Source: JAZKFP01 sp040386355 (GTDB lineage Bacteria; Pseudomonadota; Gammaproteobacteria; Pseudomonadales; UBA6940). Taken from it: 7,597 nucleotides of DNA. Under the pieces are notes generated by a model. That model had not been told where the DNA came from, searched no databases, and saw nothing but the letters and a program-made list of their open reading frames with translations. Positions 1 through 6,029 of this stretch are shown piece by piece (positions within the stretch are counted from its first letter, which is position 1; every line of letters starts with the position of its first letter). Location of the stretch: NCBI GenBank assembly GCA_040386355.1, contig JAZKFP010000034.1, positions 1 to 7,597 of the forward strand, given 5' to 3'. The position numbers were made by a program, and so were the translations under genes.

Positions 1-94
1 GGGCGAATGATGATTCGGCCCTACGGTATCCGTTAGAGATTTATGTTTTTTAGGAAAATGATCATTTTATGTAGGGGCGAACCATCATTCGCCC
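1..94. repeat. Palindromic MITE/REP-like element with 24-bp inverted arms
   Basis: Bases 1-24 and 71-94 are inverted copies of one another with two mismatches, separated by a 46-base A/T-rich core. Each arm is also internally palindromic: GGGCGAAT and ATTCGGCCC in the left arm, GGGCGAA and TTCGCCC in the right. The arms are far richer in G+C than the DNA around them. Short elements with outer ends of the GGGCGAAT type and inner GTAGGGGCG ends are a widespread class of bacterial intergenic palindromic repeats. That this is such a mobile, non-autonomous element is inference from its form. The window begins at its first base, so it may extend further left. No gene lies inside. Confidence 0.7.
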
Positions 95-318
95 GCATGT
101 ACTTTCCCATCAAGCATTACTCATAAGACAATGCAAAAAAGTTAAATCGCCTGTTTGTGACTGAAATTTGTAGTCTTTGTCTTTAAAAAGAGATCTATAT
201 CTCACTTCTTTTGTTTATCGTAACTATAGTTTTTATCTTACCTTCTACTTTATGTAACTCGAACAATGATGTTCGTGCTTCCTTTAATCGTATTAAAATA
301 AGCAGTCATAGTTGGATT
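95..318. other. Non-coding leader upstream of the usher-like gene
   Basis: No supported gene is present. It contains two small perfect dyads: GAGAT-ctat-ATCTC at 190-203, and CGAACA-atga-TGTTCG at 260-275. The second lies 43 bases before the chosen start codon and could be a short operator or a hairpin in the leader. Only weak sigma-70-like boxes are visible (for example TTGTTT at 211-216 and TATCTT at 234-239, 17 bases apart), so I do not call a promoter. Confidence 0.4.
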
Positions 319-1560
319 ATGAATTTACAACAAAAAACTCAAGCATTTAAAAATATTTTGTCAGTAGCATTATTCGGATATGTCTGTTGTTTTTCCTTAT
401 CGTTAAGCGCAAACACTCTCACACCTGAATCTCAAGTTCTGTTATTTAGAACTTTAACGGAAAAGTTTCGTACACCCATTCAAATGTCTTCTGCTGAAGA
501 GTTGAAAGTATTAGGCACTAAAGTTTCAGGATGCTCGCAAGCTAGTCAACGCAGCTTGTCGTGCATCGAATCGCAGGTACCTTTTCTATCACAAATGGAA
601 ACTGAAGTTTCAGCAGGCTGGCTAGATCAGTTTGATGACCCCATGCAGCCAGTACTCGGTTACAACTTGTTTGGTGTTACCTCCACGTTTCAACCAGCGA
701 ATACGGCAACACCTTCTTCAGAAATTACTTTGTTTATTATTCATCCGAGTCAAGTTCATATCAGTCATCGTGGCCGTACTCTTTTAGTGGATCGTTTTGA
801 ACCTGGCTTACATTCGATTAGTTTACCGGTCGCTTTAAAATCTAAAAGCATGCTAAATATTAGTTTTCAAGATTTGCATGGGAATATTAGTCACCAAAAG
901 GTTCGAGCGTCAGCATTAGGTTGGGTAGAACCTCGTACGTCTCCGACTCCAACTTTTGAATTTGCTTGGGGACGTTCAGCCAATACATACACCAATCAAG
1001 CACAAGCAGATCTTGTTTTAGGGCAAATGCAACACCCTCTTATTCCTTCAGTAGACATTAAAGCCGCTTGGCTTGAAACAGAACGTCCGCTTCGACAAAT
1101 TGGTATTTCACAACATAGCGGTAATATAGGTTGGTCTACTGATTTTTTATATAGCGAAAATTGGCTTTCAGGCACGGCAACTTCTGCGCAATTAACTTGG
1201 CGTAAATATCGCGCTACTCTAAAAACTTTTAGTCTGCATCGACTCGATGAAGTTGAAGACAATTTTAATTTAGAAAATAACTGGACTGAATTTAGTCCAT
1301 TGATCGACTCACAACCGGGAGCAAATATTGAATTATCGACGCCTTGGCAATCTGGCTATTTAAGTTTACGAGCCGAGCTGTCATCTGATTTACCTTGGCA
1401 AGAAAAATCGACTTTTTCTGAATCGATCACTAATCCCTCCTATGCACTAAAATTTTCGCGCGATATACTGTCACGTGACAAAACCCGTCTTATCTTTACT
1501 ACCGAAGTTGGTGGTGGTGAATATAACCAAATTAAGGCTTCTGCCAACTTAAGTTTGTAG
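319..1560 (+). CDS. Exported beta-rich protein resembling a partial fimbrial usher
   Basis: The protein has 413 residues from the ATG at 319. An upstream TTG at 211 would put 36 unrelated residues in front of the signal peptide and is not favoured, although no strong ribosome site is visible at 319. Residues 1-31 form a Sec signal peptide: K6 and K11, a hydrophobic core, then SLSLSA before N32. C72 and C82 could form a disulfide in the periplasm. Residues around 140-200 resemble the small beta domain of ushers, where an extended strand is followed by a DRFEPGLHSISLPV-type turn and a DLHGN stretch; the rest is rich in alternating strands, as in an outer-membrane barrel. Chaperone-usher and CS1-type ushers are normally about 800-900 residues, so this would be half-length at best. 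No chaperone or pilin gene is adjacent. The localisation is well supported. The usher relation is a family impression without an alignment, and a stand-alone outer-membrane or periplasmic protein is equally possible. Confidence 0.6.
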   Translation: MNLQQKTQAFKNILSVALFGYVCCFSLSLSANTLTPESQVLLFRTLTEKFRTPIQMSSAEELKVLGTKVSGCSQASQRSLSCIESQVPFLSQMETEVSAGWLDQFDDPMQPVLGYNLFGVTSTFQPANTATPSSEITLFIIHPSQVHISHRGRTLLVDRFEPGLHSISLPVALKSKSMLNISFQDLHGNISHQKVRASALGWVEPRTSPTPTFEFAWGRSANTYTNQAQADLVLGQMQHPLIPSVDIKAAWLETERPLRQIGISQHSGNIGWSTDFLYSENWLSGTATSAQLTWRKYRATLKTFSLHRLDEVEDNFNLENNWTEFSPLIDSQPGANIELSTPWQSGYLSLRAELSSDLPWQEKSTFSESITNPSYALKFSRDILSRDKTRLIFTTEVGGGEYNQIKASANLSL

Positions 1561-1657
1561 ACGTTGTCAAAAGCCATATAAGAATTTGTTTCTGTCGACC
1601 TAAATAATTTATAAAAAACAATTTAACAAAATAACTAAATTCAATTTTTAGCACGCC

Positions 1658-1725
1658 AGAATGAACTAGGATTATTTGCTCAGTGCAGACTTATCATCTG
1701 CTTTCAAATTTTTTTAGTTCATTCT
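1658..1725. repeat. Nested inverted repeat in the gap before the WS/DGAT-like gene
   Basis: AGAATGAACTA at 1658-1668 is repeated perfectly in inverse orientation as TAGTTCATTCT at 1715-1725. Inside this outer stem lies a second hairpin, GCAGA (1685-1689) with TCTGC (1697-1701), followed by an A/T stretch ending in seven T (1709-1715). The inner hairpin plus T-run could end transcription of the upstream gene. The outer stem could be a regulatory structure or the remnant of a small element. No function is shown. Confidence 0.45.
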
Positions 1726-1828
1726 ATGAATGGAACTCGAACGTCGATCTGAAAGTGTTTCAAACCTTATTTCATTAGGAAGAAATCTTTTACGATTTGC
1801 GTCATAAGCATAATGAGTGCAATTTGTC

Positions 1829-3481
1829 ATGGAGACACTTTCAATTGAAGAATCAACTTATATTTCGGTTGACACATCTCAATGGCCCGCTTTAGAGCTC
1901 GAAATCCTTACCTTACCTGATGCAGCGCATTTACCTGTTGCAGCGCATTTACCTGTTGCAGCGCATTTACCTGTTGCAGCGCATTTACCTGTTGCAGCGC
2001 ATTTACCTAACGCCAATTACAGCAATAGTGCTGGATCTGGCAATAGCAAAGAATCGGACTTTCTATATCGTTTAAGAGCTTTTGCTCAAGAATTAATTTA
2101 TGATCATCCCGTATTGCGTCAAAAATTAATTACTCCTATTTTTTCTCTTGCTCAACCTAGATGGATTGATGATCCTAATTTTGATTTGGCCTATCACATT
2201 AGCCTCGGCAAATCAGAAACGCTGAATCTCTCAAAAAAGTTTAGCGATGAATTGTGTGTCGAATTGATGCAAAAACACACTTCACCATTAGATCGTGGCA
2301 GCCCATTGTGGCGAATATTTGTTTACGTTTTACCGGCTGGTCGTTCACAACAATATGATGCATCTGATTCGAACTATATGTCTCAGATTAGACCCAGTCG
2401 CTATCTTGTGGTTTGCGCTTGTCATTTAGCGCTAAGACAACGTTTGCATACATCGTTGTCTTCAATTTTTTTTAAAAACTTTTTTAAATTTAAGAGTACA
2501 AAGGCTAAGCGCTCTTCTGAAAATGCATGGTGCCCGAATGGATTGCCGAGTAGAAATGATTTATTAGAAGCAGCGCGAAACGATATTTCTAAATTGCCGA
2601 ATAAACTTCGACAAGCTGTAGAGCATTTTTTAATTGATTCACAAATCAATGAAAATCCGAGTCAAAGCTTGTTTAATCGACATAGTTCGTTGAAAGAAAA
2701 GTTTGAATTGATAAAACAAAGTCAGCAGCGTTGGGTAGCGCCTGTTTGTGCATTTAATGGTTCTAATTTAATAAAACCAAAATGGTCACTTTATCATTGG
2801 TCTGCAAATATTGATTCGATTCATCATGTTTTAAAAAGCATAAGAAATGTAAATATTACAGATGGAGTTCTGACTTTGTTGGCGGATGCTTGTTATTCTT
2901 ATCTTGGGCATGAAGGCACAAGTCGAGAACTAACCGCGTTAATTCGACAATGTAAAAATAATCAAGCACCAATTCTTTCACGTATTAGTTTACCTAATCC
3001 TTATCATCAAGGACGCAACTTAAGGCAATCGGTATGCACCTTACACACTCAACTTCATCAAACAAAAGATATTCAAAACTTACAAAATCTTGGTGCCATT
3101 TTTCCGCAAAAATTTACTAAACCGATTGCAGAATCTGTACAGTGGCTTCAAACATTTCAAAAAAGAAATATTCTGTGGAATCTATGTATTGCTGAACAAG
3201 ACCCACAACACCATATTTCTATCAATAATCATTATCGATGGGCAATGCCGCTATTTCCGGGATGTAATATTCAGCTGATGTTTCGAGTGGAAACGAATAA
3301 AGTATTTGTTGATATCTTAGGGGATGAAAAACAAATTGATTTTAAGAAGTTCACTGATGCATTAAATCGCGGACTACGTGGTTGGAATCGGGCTAGTCAA
3401 CGCATTGAGCGTGAAGACGTTGAAAGTAAAAAGGCAGCGCGCTTACCTAAACCTAAAATTGATAAACAACAAGCGTCATAA
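1829..3481 (+). CDS. WS/DGAT-family acyltransferase homologue with degenerate active site
   Basis: The protein has 550 residues from ATG 1829; an in-frame GTG at 1817 would add four, and neither start has a good ribosome site. The order of motifs follows the wax ester synthase/diacylglycerol acyltransferase family: an RQKL segment before W112-IDDPNFDLAYH (family form WvEDpdFDldyH), then P153-LDRGSPLW161 (family PLDrsrPLW), a TDG at 344-346 where the family has its NDV region, and a C-terminal NNHYRW..PLFPGCNIQL stretch resembling the family's late segment. Family members esterify acyl-CoA to fatty alcohol or diacylglycerol using HHxxxDG. Here the matching place reads C198-H-L-A-L-R-Q204: the first His, the Asp and the Gly are gone. 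Conventional acyl transfer is therefore doubtful, and a binding, regulatory or decayed role is more likely. Residues 32-60 are an AAHLPV repeat tract. No signal peptide is visible. The neighbouring genes do not indicate a lipid pathway. Confidence 0.75.
   Translation: METLSIEESTYISVDTSQWPALELEILTLPDAAHLPVAAHLPVAAHLPVAAHLPVAAHLPNANYSNSAGSGNSKESDFLYRLRAFAQELIYDHPVLRQKLITPIFSLAQPRWIDDPNFDLAYHISLGKSETLNLSKKFSDELCVELMQKHTSPLDRGSPLWRIFVYVLPAGRSQQYDASDSNYMSQIRPSRYLVVCACHLALRQRLHTSLSSIFFKNFFKFKSTKAKRSSENAWCPNGLPSRNDLLEAARNDISKLPNKLRQAVEHFLIDSQINENPSQSLFNRHSSLKEKFELIKQSQQRWVAPVCAFNGSNLIKPKWSLYHWSANIDSIHHVLKSIRNVNITDGVLTLLADACYSYLGHEGTSRELTALIRQCKNNQAPILSRISLPNPYHQGRNLRQSVCTLHTQLHQTKDIQNLQNLGAIFPQKFTKPIAESVQWLQTFQKRNILWNLCIAEQDPQHHISINNHYRWAMPLFPGCNIQLMFRVETNKVFVDILGDEKQIDFKKFTDALNRGLRGWNRASQRIEREDVESKKAARLPKPKIDKQQAS
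1922..2008 (+). repeat. 18-bp perfect tandem repeat, 4.8 copies, in frame
   Basis: The unit GCAGCGCATTTACCTGTT occurs four times without a change (1922-1939, 1940-1957, 1958-1975, 1976-1993) and a fifth time for its first 15 bases (1994-2008). The sequence just before it, TTACCTGAT at 1913-1921, looks like a diverged half-unit from which the array may have grown. Each unit encodes AAHLPV, so gain or loss of copies changes protein length by six residues and never the frame. Complete identity between copies points to recent expansion or ongoing homogenisation. Confidence 0.95.
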
Positions 3482-3512
3482 ATACTTCATTTTACTTTCA
3501 TAATTTAAAATA

Positions 3513-3540
3513 TTGACTAAAATCCTTGTGAAAATAATAA
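3513..3540 (+). promoter_or_regulatory. Candidate sigma-70 promoter of the small secreted-protein gene
   Basis: TTGACT at 3513-3518 matches five of six bases of the -35 consensus. Sixteen bases further on, TAATAA at 3535-3540 is a weak -10 (AATAAT at 3533-3538 is a better hexamer but is spaced only 14 bases). Start of transcription would fall near 3547, giving a leader of about 20 bases before the ATG at 3566. Confidence 0.45.
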
Positions 3541-3557
3541 AACCACTCACACAAGGA
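3523..3557. promoter_or_regulatory. 8-bp inverted repeat spanning the promoter and ribosome site
   Basis: TCCTTGTG at 3523-3530 and CACAAGGA at 3550-3557 are perfect inverse copies 19 bases apart. The left copy lies in the spacer of the candidate promoter. The right copy contains the ribosome binding site AAGGA (3553-3557), eight bases before the start codon at 3566. If transcription begins upstream of 3523, the RNA could fold and hide the ribosome site. If it begins near 3547, the repeat is better read as a two-site operator around the -10 box. Both readings are inference. Confidence 0.45.
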
Positions 3558-3565
3558 CGATAACA

Positions 3566-3850
3566 ATGAAAGTTAATATTTTAAATACAGCGATAGCCAT
3601 TTTATCTTGCGCATCTCATTCAAAAGCATTTATTCCAACAGTATCTCAGAGGATTGAATACCCTACTCCAAACTTACGCAACACCAAAATAAGTCAGGAA
3701 AAAATGTCTAATTTTTTAGTTATGGGAAAAGATCTTAAATGGGATTCAAAAGAAAAAATGTGGGTTCCAGTAGTAAAAGAATTTCAACCTATGACGAGTA
3801 ATTTATTGGAGAGTGTGAAAGATTTCCATTTAATGGCAATCGCTAGTTAA
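3566..3850 (+). CDS. Small predicted secreted protein of unknown family
   Basis: The protein has 94 residues. The start is supported by AAGGA at 3553-3557 with eight bases of spacing. Residues 1-21 resemble a Sec signal peptide: K2, a hydrophobic stretch INTAIAILSCA-like, then SHSKA before F22. The cysteine at residue 15 lies in LSC-A, a poor lipobox, so lipidation is possible but not favoured. The mature part of about 73 residues is mixed-charge, with a tryptophan pair in DLKWDSKEKMW, and has no motif I recognise. The gene stands alone with its own candidate promoter and is followed by a repeat tract and a terminator. A periplasmic or host-directed role is possible, but nothing in the sequence shows it. 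Confidence 0.7.
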   Translation: MKVNILNTAIAILSCASHSKAFIPTVSQRIEYPTPNLRNTKISQEKMSNFLVMGKDLKWDSKEKMWVPVVKEFQPMTSNLLESVKDFHLMAIAS

Positions 3851-3884
3851 ATAATCTGGATTGATAAAAATTAATTAGATAAAA

Positions 3885-3929
3885 ACTAAGCAGACTAAAA
3901 CTATCCAGACTAAAACTAGGCAGGTGAAA
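3885..3929 (+). repeat. Three imperfect 15-bp tandem repeats
   Basis: ACTAAGCAGACTAAA (3885-3899) is followed directly by ACTATCCAGACTAAA (3900-3914, two changes) and ACTAGGCAGGTGAAA (3915-3929, four changes from the first). The third copy supplies the left arm and loop of the terminator at 3919-3940, so the terminator may have arisen from, or been extended into, this repeat. Confidence 0.7.
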
Positions 3930-3940
3930 ACCTGCCTTTT
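3919..3940 (+). terminator. Rho-independent terminator after the small secreted-protein gene
   Basis: GGCAGGT (3919-3925) pairs perfectly with ACCTGCC (3930-3936) around a GAAA loop, followed by TTTT and then CATTT. It lies 68 bases after the stop at 3850 and four bases before the stop of the convergent minus-strand gene. On the minus strand the stem is followed by TAGTTTTAG, so weaker termination from that side is possible. Confidence 0.88.
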
Positions 3941-3943
3941 CAT

Positions 3944-5191
3944 TTAATGAATATTTTCCAAACCGCATAATACACGTACCGCATAAATTTGTTCGCCTGT
4001 TGCATCAGGCACTAATGTTTTTAGTGCTTCGGAAAAATCCTGATCTGGACACAACTTTTTGAGTAGTGCAGGTAAGGATTTATCTGACGCATAATCCAGC
4101 TCATCAAATGCATGTAATATATTTAAATCATCTGCAAATTGATCGGATCTCTGACCTGGAGCTGGATATTGATTTTGCTTTTTTAATAAAAGAGGCAAAT
4201 CAAATGTTTGGGTTTTTGCTCTACCATTTAAAATAATTGGATTATTTTTGCTGTCTTTCAGTGGTAAAGTCATCGAGTAAAACATAATTGTACATAGATA
4301 TTCATGCACAAATTGTTCGCCAATTTGTTCCCATTCATTCGAATCTGGCGAATCTTCTTCTAATTTTTCTATTATAAATTCGTTAATTTTATTTTTAATT
4401 ATTGCACTTTTGGTTAAATAGTTAAGCAATTGAGGATACGAAATTTCTCCCCAAGGCATTTTAATTGGTCGAAATCTTAATGGGTTATTTACATTAACCT
4501 GTGGATTTACGTTTGGATTGACACGATCCATTCTAAGCTTTCCGATATACAACAATATCAATAATCCCCATAAAATAAAATTCGCTTGATTTTGGTTAAA
4601 TCCTAAAGCTGTTGGCTCTGTGCGAAAACAATTCATAGAATGAGAAAGCAAGTCAGTGTAAGCCTTAAAAATATCAGGCACCTCTTGATTTAAATTAATT
4701 TTACTAATAAGTGAAATAACTGCCTTTCTACACACTTTTTTTTGTAAAGCACTAGCACTCGATGCTGGCTGCAAGCTGTTATGAAATACATTAAAAAAGT
4801 TTTTTGCAATATGGAGTTTTTCTATAATTTGATGACGCTCTTCTTTTTTACACAAGGCCATAGTTCTTAATTTGAAATAGGTATTCAATTGATCATTTAT
4901 CTCATTTTGAAATTGGGGAAAAGTATTGAGCCATGGATCAGAAGCTTTAATTTTTTCTAATTTTTCATCGTTGCATTGCTGAATAGGGTATTGAAGAATT
5001 CGATTTAATAATGAGTTCTTCGAGATTCCGTTATTACTATATTTTGTAAGAAAGGTAAAAGCAGGATCTGATAGATCTTGTTCAAACTGAGCTTGATTGT
5101 GCTGCTCTGTCTCTTCAAATATTTTAAACTGAGCTTTGTAATCTTCAGGCTCTACAATCTTGTAATTATTGAGGCGTGCCTTTACTTCCAA
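3944..5191 (-). CDS. Large helical protein of unknown family; downstream part of a frameshifted gene
   Basis: The open frame gives 415 residues if counted from a TTG at 5191, but no ribosome site precedes that codon and the frame stays open and protein-like to 5209 and beyond. I therefore read it as the second part of a gene that begins at 5478 (see the frameshift site at 5209-5215). The protein is rich in charged and amphipathic helical segments. Residues 204-219 (NFILWGLLILLYIGKL) are a good single membrane segment, followed by an Asn/Pro/Val tract at 225-237 (NPNVNPQVNVNNP). I recognise no catalytic motif or known domain. Joined to the upstream part it would be a 511-residue exported or membrane-anchored protein. 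In an intracellular gammaproteobacterium a secreted effector is a fair guess, but the sequence offers no direct sign of that. The gene converges on the small secreted-protein gene. Confidence 0.7.
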   Translation of the reverse strand: MEVKARLNNYKIVEPEDYKAQFKIFEETEQHNQAQFEQDLSDPAFTFLTKYSNNGISKNSLLNRILQYPIQQCNDEKLEKIKASDPWLNTFPQFQNEINDQLNTYFKLRTMALCKKEERHQIIEKLHIAKNFFNVFHNSLQPASSASALQKKVCRKAVISLISKINLNQEVPDIFKAYTDLLSHSMNCFRTEPTALGFNQNQANFILWGLLILLYIGKLRMDRVNPNVNPQVNVNNPLRFRPIKMPWGEISYPQLLNYLTKSAIIKNKINEFIIEKLEEDSPDSNEWEQIGEQFVHEYLCTIMFYSMTLPLKDSKNNPIILNGRAKTQTFDLPLLLKKQNQYPAPGQRSDQFADDLNILHAFDELDYASDKSLPALLKKLCPDQDFSEALKTLVPDATGEQIYAVRVLCGLENIH

Positions 5192-5478
5192 AAGTTGAAC
5201 AGGGTTAATTTTTTTATTTGAGGTAATACCAATTGCTCGGTTGGATCAAGCAACTTAGTTTTAGAAGTTTTGTTTTCGTCAAGCAAACAAATCTGATTGA
5301 GTAACGCATAGTGTTTTATATTTGGTGAAGTGAGAGTATTGGAAGTGGTTGCATTAACGCGGGGTACAGTCAAATACAGTAAAGCAGCCGGTATAATTTT
5401 TTTTATGCCTCCTAATGATGGAAGATAATAATTCAAGTTGATTGTAAGGTTTTGAGTAATGGATGATATGGTTGTCAT
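5182..5478 (-). CDS. Signal-peptide-bearing upstream part of the frameshifted gene
   Basis: The frame has 98 residues and starts at ATG 5478 behind a strong GGAGG (5488-5492, nine bases of spacing). Residues 1-26 are a long polar lead with NLTINLNYYLPSL, then KK at 27-28, a hydrophobic core (IIPAALLYLTV) and VNA at about 42-44 before TTSN. This fits a Sec signal with an extended n-region or a signal anchor. The rest is short, and the frame ends at 5182, only eight codons after seven A on the coding strand. It overlaps the following frame by ten bases. The good start signals here and poor ones for the next frame argue that ribosomes enter at 5478 and that this is the head of one gene. The alternative is a true 98-residue secreted protein translationally coupled to its neighbour. 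Confidence 0.65.
   Translation of the reverse strand: MTTISSITQNLTINLNYYLPSLGGIKKIIPAALLYLTVPRVNATTSNTLTSPNIKHYALLNQICLLDENKTSKTKLLDPTEQLVLPQIKKLTLFNFWK
5209..5215 (-). other. A-AAA-AAA slippery heptamer joining two frames (-1 shift)
   Basis: On the coding strand seven A occupy 5215 to 5209 and are read in the first frame as ATA AAA AAA TTA. This is exactly the X-XXY-YYZ arrangement of a -1 slip site. Slipping back one base gives IKK-INPVQLLEVKARLNNY, continuing straight into the long second frame. The product would be 90 residues from the first frame plus 421 from the second, 511 in all. I see no Shine-Dalgarno-like stimulator just upstream and no strong stem just downstream, unlike the dnaX site of E. 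coli. Transcript slippage on the A-run, a real one-base mutation or a sequencing error are therefore as likely as programmed frameshifting. Confidence 0.6.
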
Positions 5479-5514
5479 TATTTATTTCCTCCAGTTTATC
5501 AATAGCAGCGATAG

Positions 5515-5544
5515 GATATATTTTCCCAAAAGGCCATGAACCAA
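5515..5544 (-). promoter_or_regulatory. Weak candidate promoter for the minus-strand frameshifted gene
   Basis: On the minus strand TTGGTT (5544-5539) is followed after 18 bases by TATATC (5520-5515), about 37 bases before the start codon at 5478 and ahead of the GGAGG ribosome site. The -35 match is poor. The position in the divergent gap between this gene and hinT is the main support. Confidence 0.3.
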
Positions 5545-5566
5545 TGTGGAGTACATCTCATCAAAC

Positions 5567-5594
5567 TTGAAGAGGCTAACATACGCAATATCAA
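5567..5594 (+). promoter_or_regulatory. Candidate promoter of hinT-coq7
   Basis: TTGAAG at 5567-5572 and TATCAA at 5589-5594 are 16 bases apart and lie about 50 bases before the hinT start at 5645. A perfect 10-bp palindrome ATTGGCCAAT at 5594-5603 sits where transcription would begin and could be an operator half-site. The matches are moderate only. Confidence 0.4.
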
Positions 5595-5644
5595 TTGGCC
5601 AATATCTCGCTTCAACTCTACCAATTATTTTTAAGGAAAGTCCT

Positions 5645-5989
5645 GTGTCAAATTGCTTATTTTGTAAAATCGCAGATCATAGTATTCCAAGCGATATCGT
5701 TTTTGAAAATGAAAACATTATTGCATTTCGAGATATTCATCCTGCTGCACCGCAGCATGTACTCATTATTCCTAAGCAACATATTTCTACGCTAAATGAT
5801 CTACACGAGAATCATCAGTCGCTTATTGGAAAAATGATTATTACTGCGTCAAAGCTTGCTAGAGAATTAGGATTTGCAGAAGACGGTTATCGATTAAATT
5901 TTAATTGTAATGAGCAAGGCGGCCAAACGGTTTACCATATTCACTTGCATTTATTAGCAGGTAGACAATTTTCCTGGCCACCAGGCTAA
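5645..5989 (+). CDS. hinT: HinT-type HIT-family purine nucleoside phosphoramidase
   Basis: The protein has 114 residues, the usual size for the HinT branch of the histidine triad family, which hydrolyses adenosine phosphoramidates and acyl- or aminoacyl-AMP in the cytoplasm. The start is the GTG at 5645, set by AAGGA at 5633-5637 with seven bases of spacing; it gives the canonical beginning MSNCLFCKIA. An in-frame GTG at 5546 would add 33 residues with no family counterpart. The histidine triad is H98-I-H100-L-H102-LL; H100 is the expected nucleophile, and GGQ at 92-94 precedes it as in the family. SDIVF, AFRDIHP and HVLIIPK follow the E. coli protein closely. C4 and C7 form a CxxC seen in many HIT proteins that bind zinc. 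The gene is 40 bases upstream of coq7 and probably in one transcript with it. Confidence 0.93.
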   Translation: MSNCLFCKIADHSIPSDIVFENENIIAFRDIHPAAPQHVLIIPKQHISTLNDLHENHQSLIGKMIITASKLARELGFAEDGYRLNFNCNEQGGQTVYHIHLHLLAGRQFSWPPG

Positions 5990-6029
5990 TCTACTTTTCA
6001 AATTTTTTAAATATAGGTTTTTAAATACG

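Noticed and set aside
211..318. TTG-initiated extension of the usher-like gene by 36 residues
   Set aside because: The extension lacks a ribosome site, has unrelated composition, and would bury the clear signal peptide that begins at ATG 319.
996..1262. Minus-strand open frame of 88 codons inside the usher-like gene
   Set aside because: It lies wholly within a better gene on the other strand, with no ribosome site and no family resemblance.
1813..1848. Eleven-residue leader reading frame (ATG 1813, stop 1846-1848) overlapping the start of the acyltransferase homologue
   Set aside because: It has no ribosome site and overlaps both possible starts of the real gene. It is short enough to occur by chance.
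1922..2008. CRISPR array
   Set aside because: The 18-bp units abut directly without spacers and are in frame within a coding sequence, so they are a minisatellite.
2422..2649. Minus-strand open frame of 75 codons inside the acyltransferase homologue
   Set aside because: It is antisense to a gene with recognisable family motifs and has no start signals.
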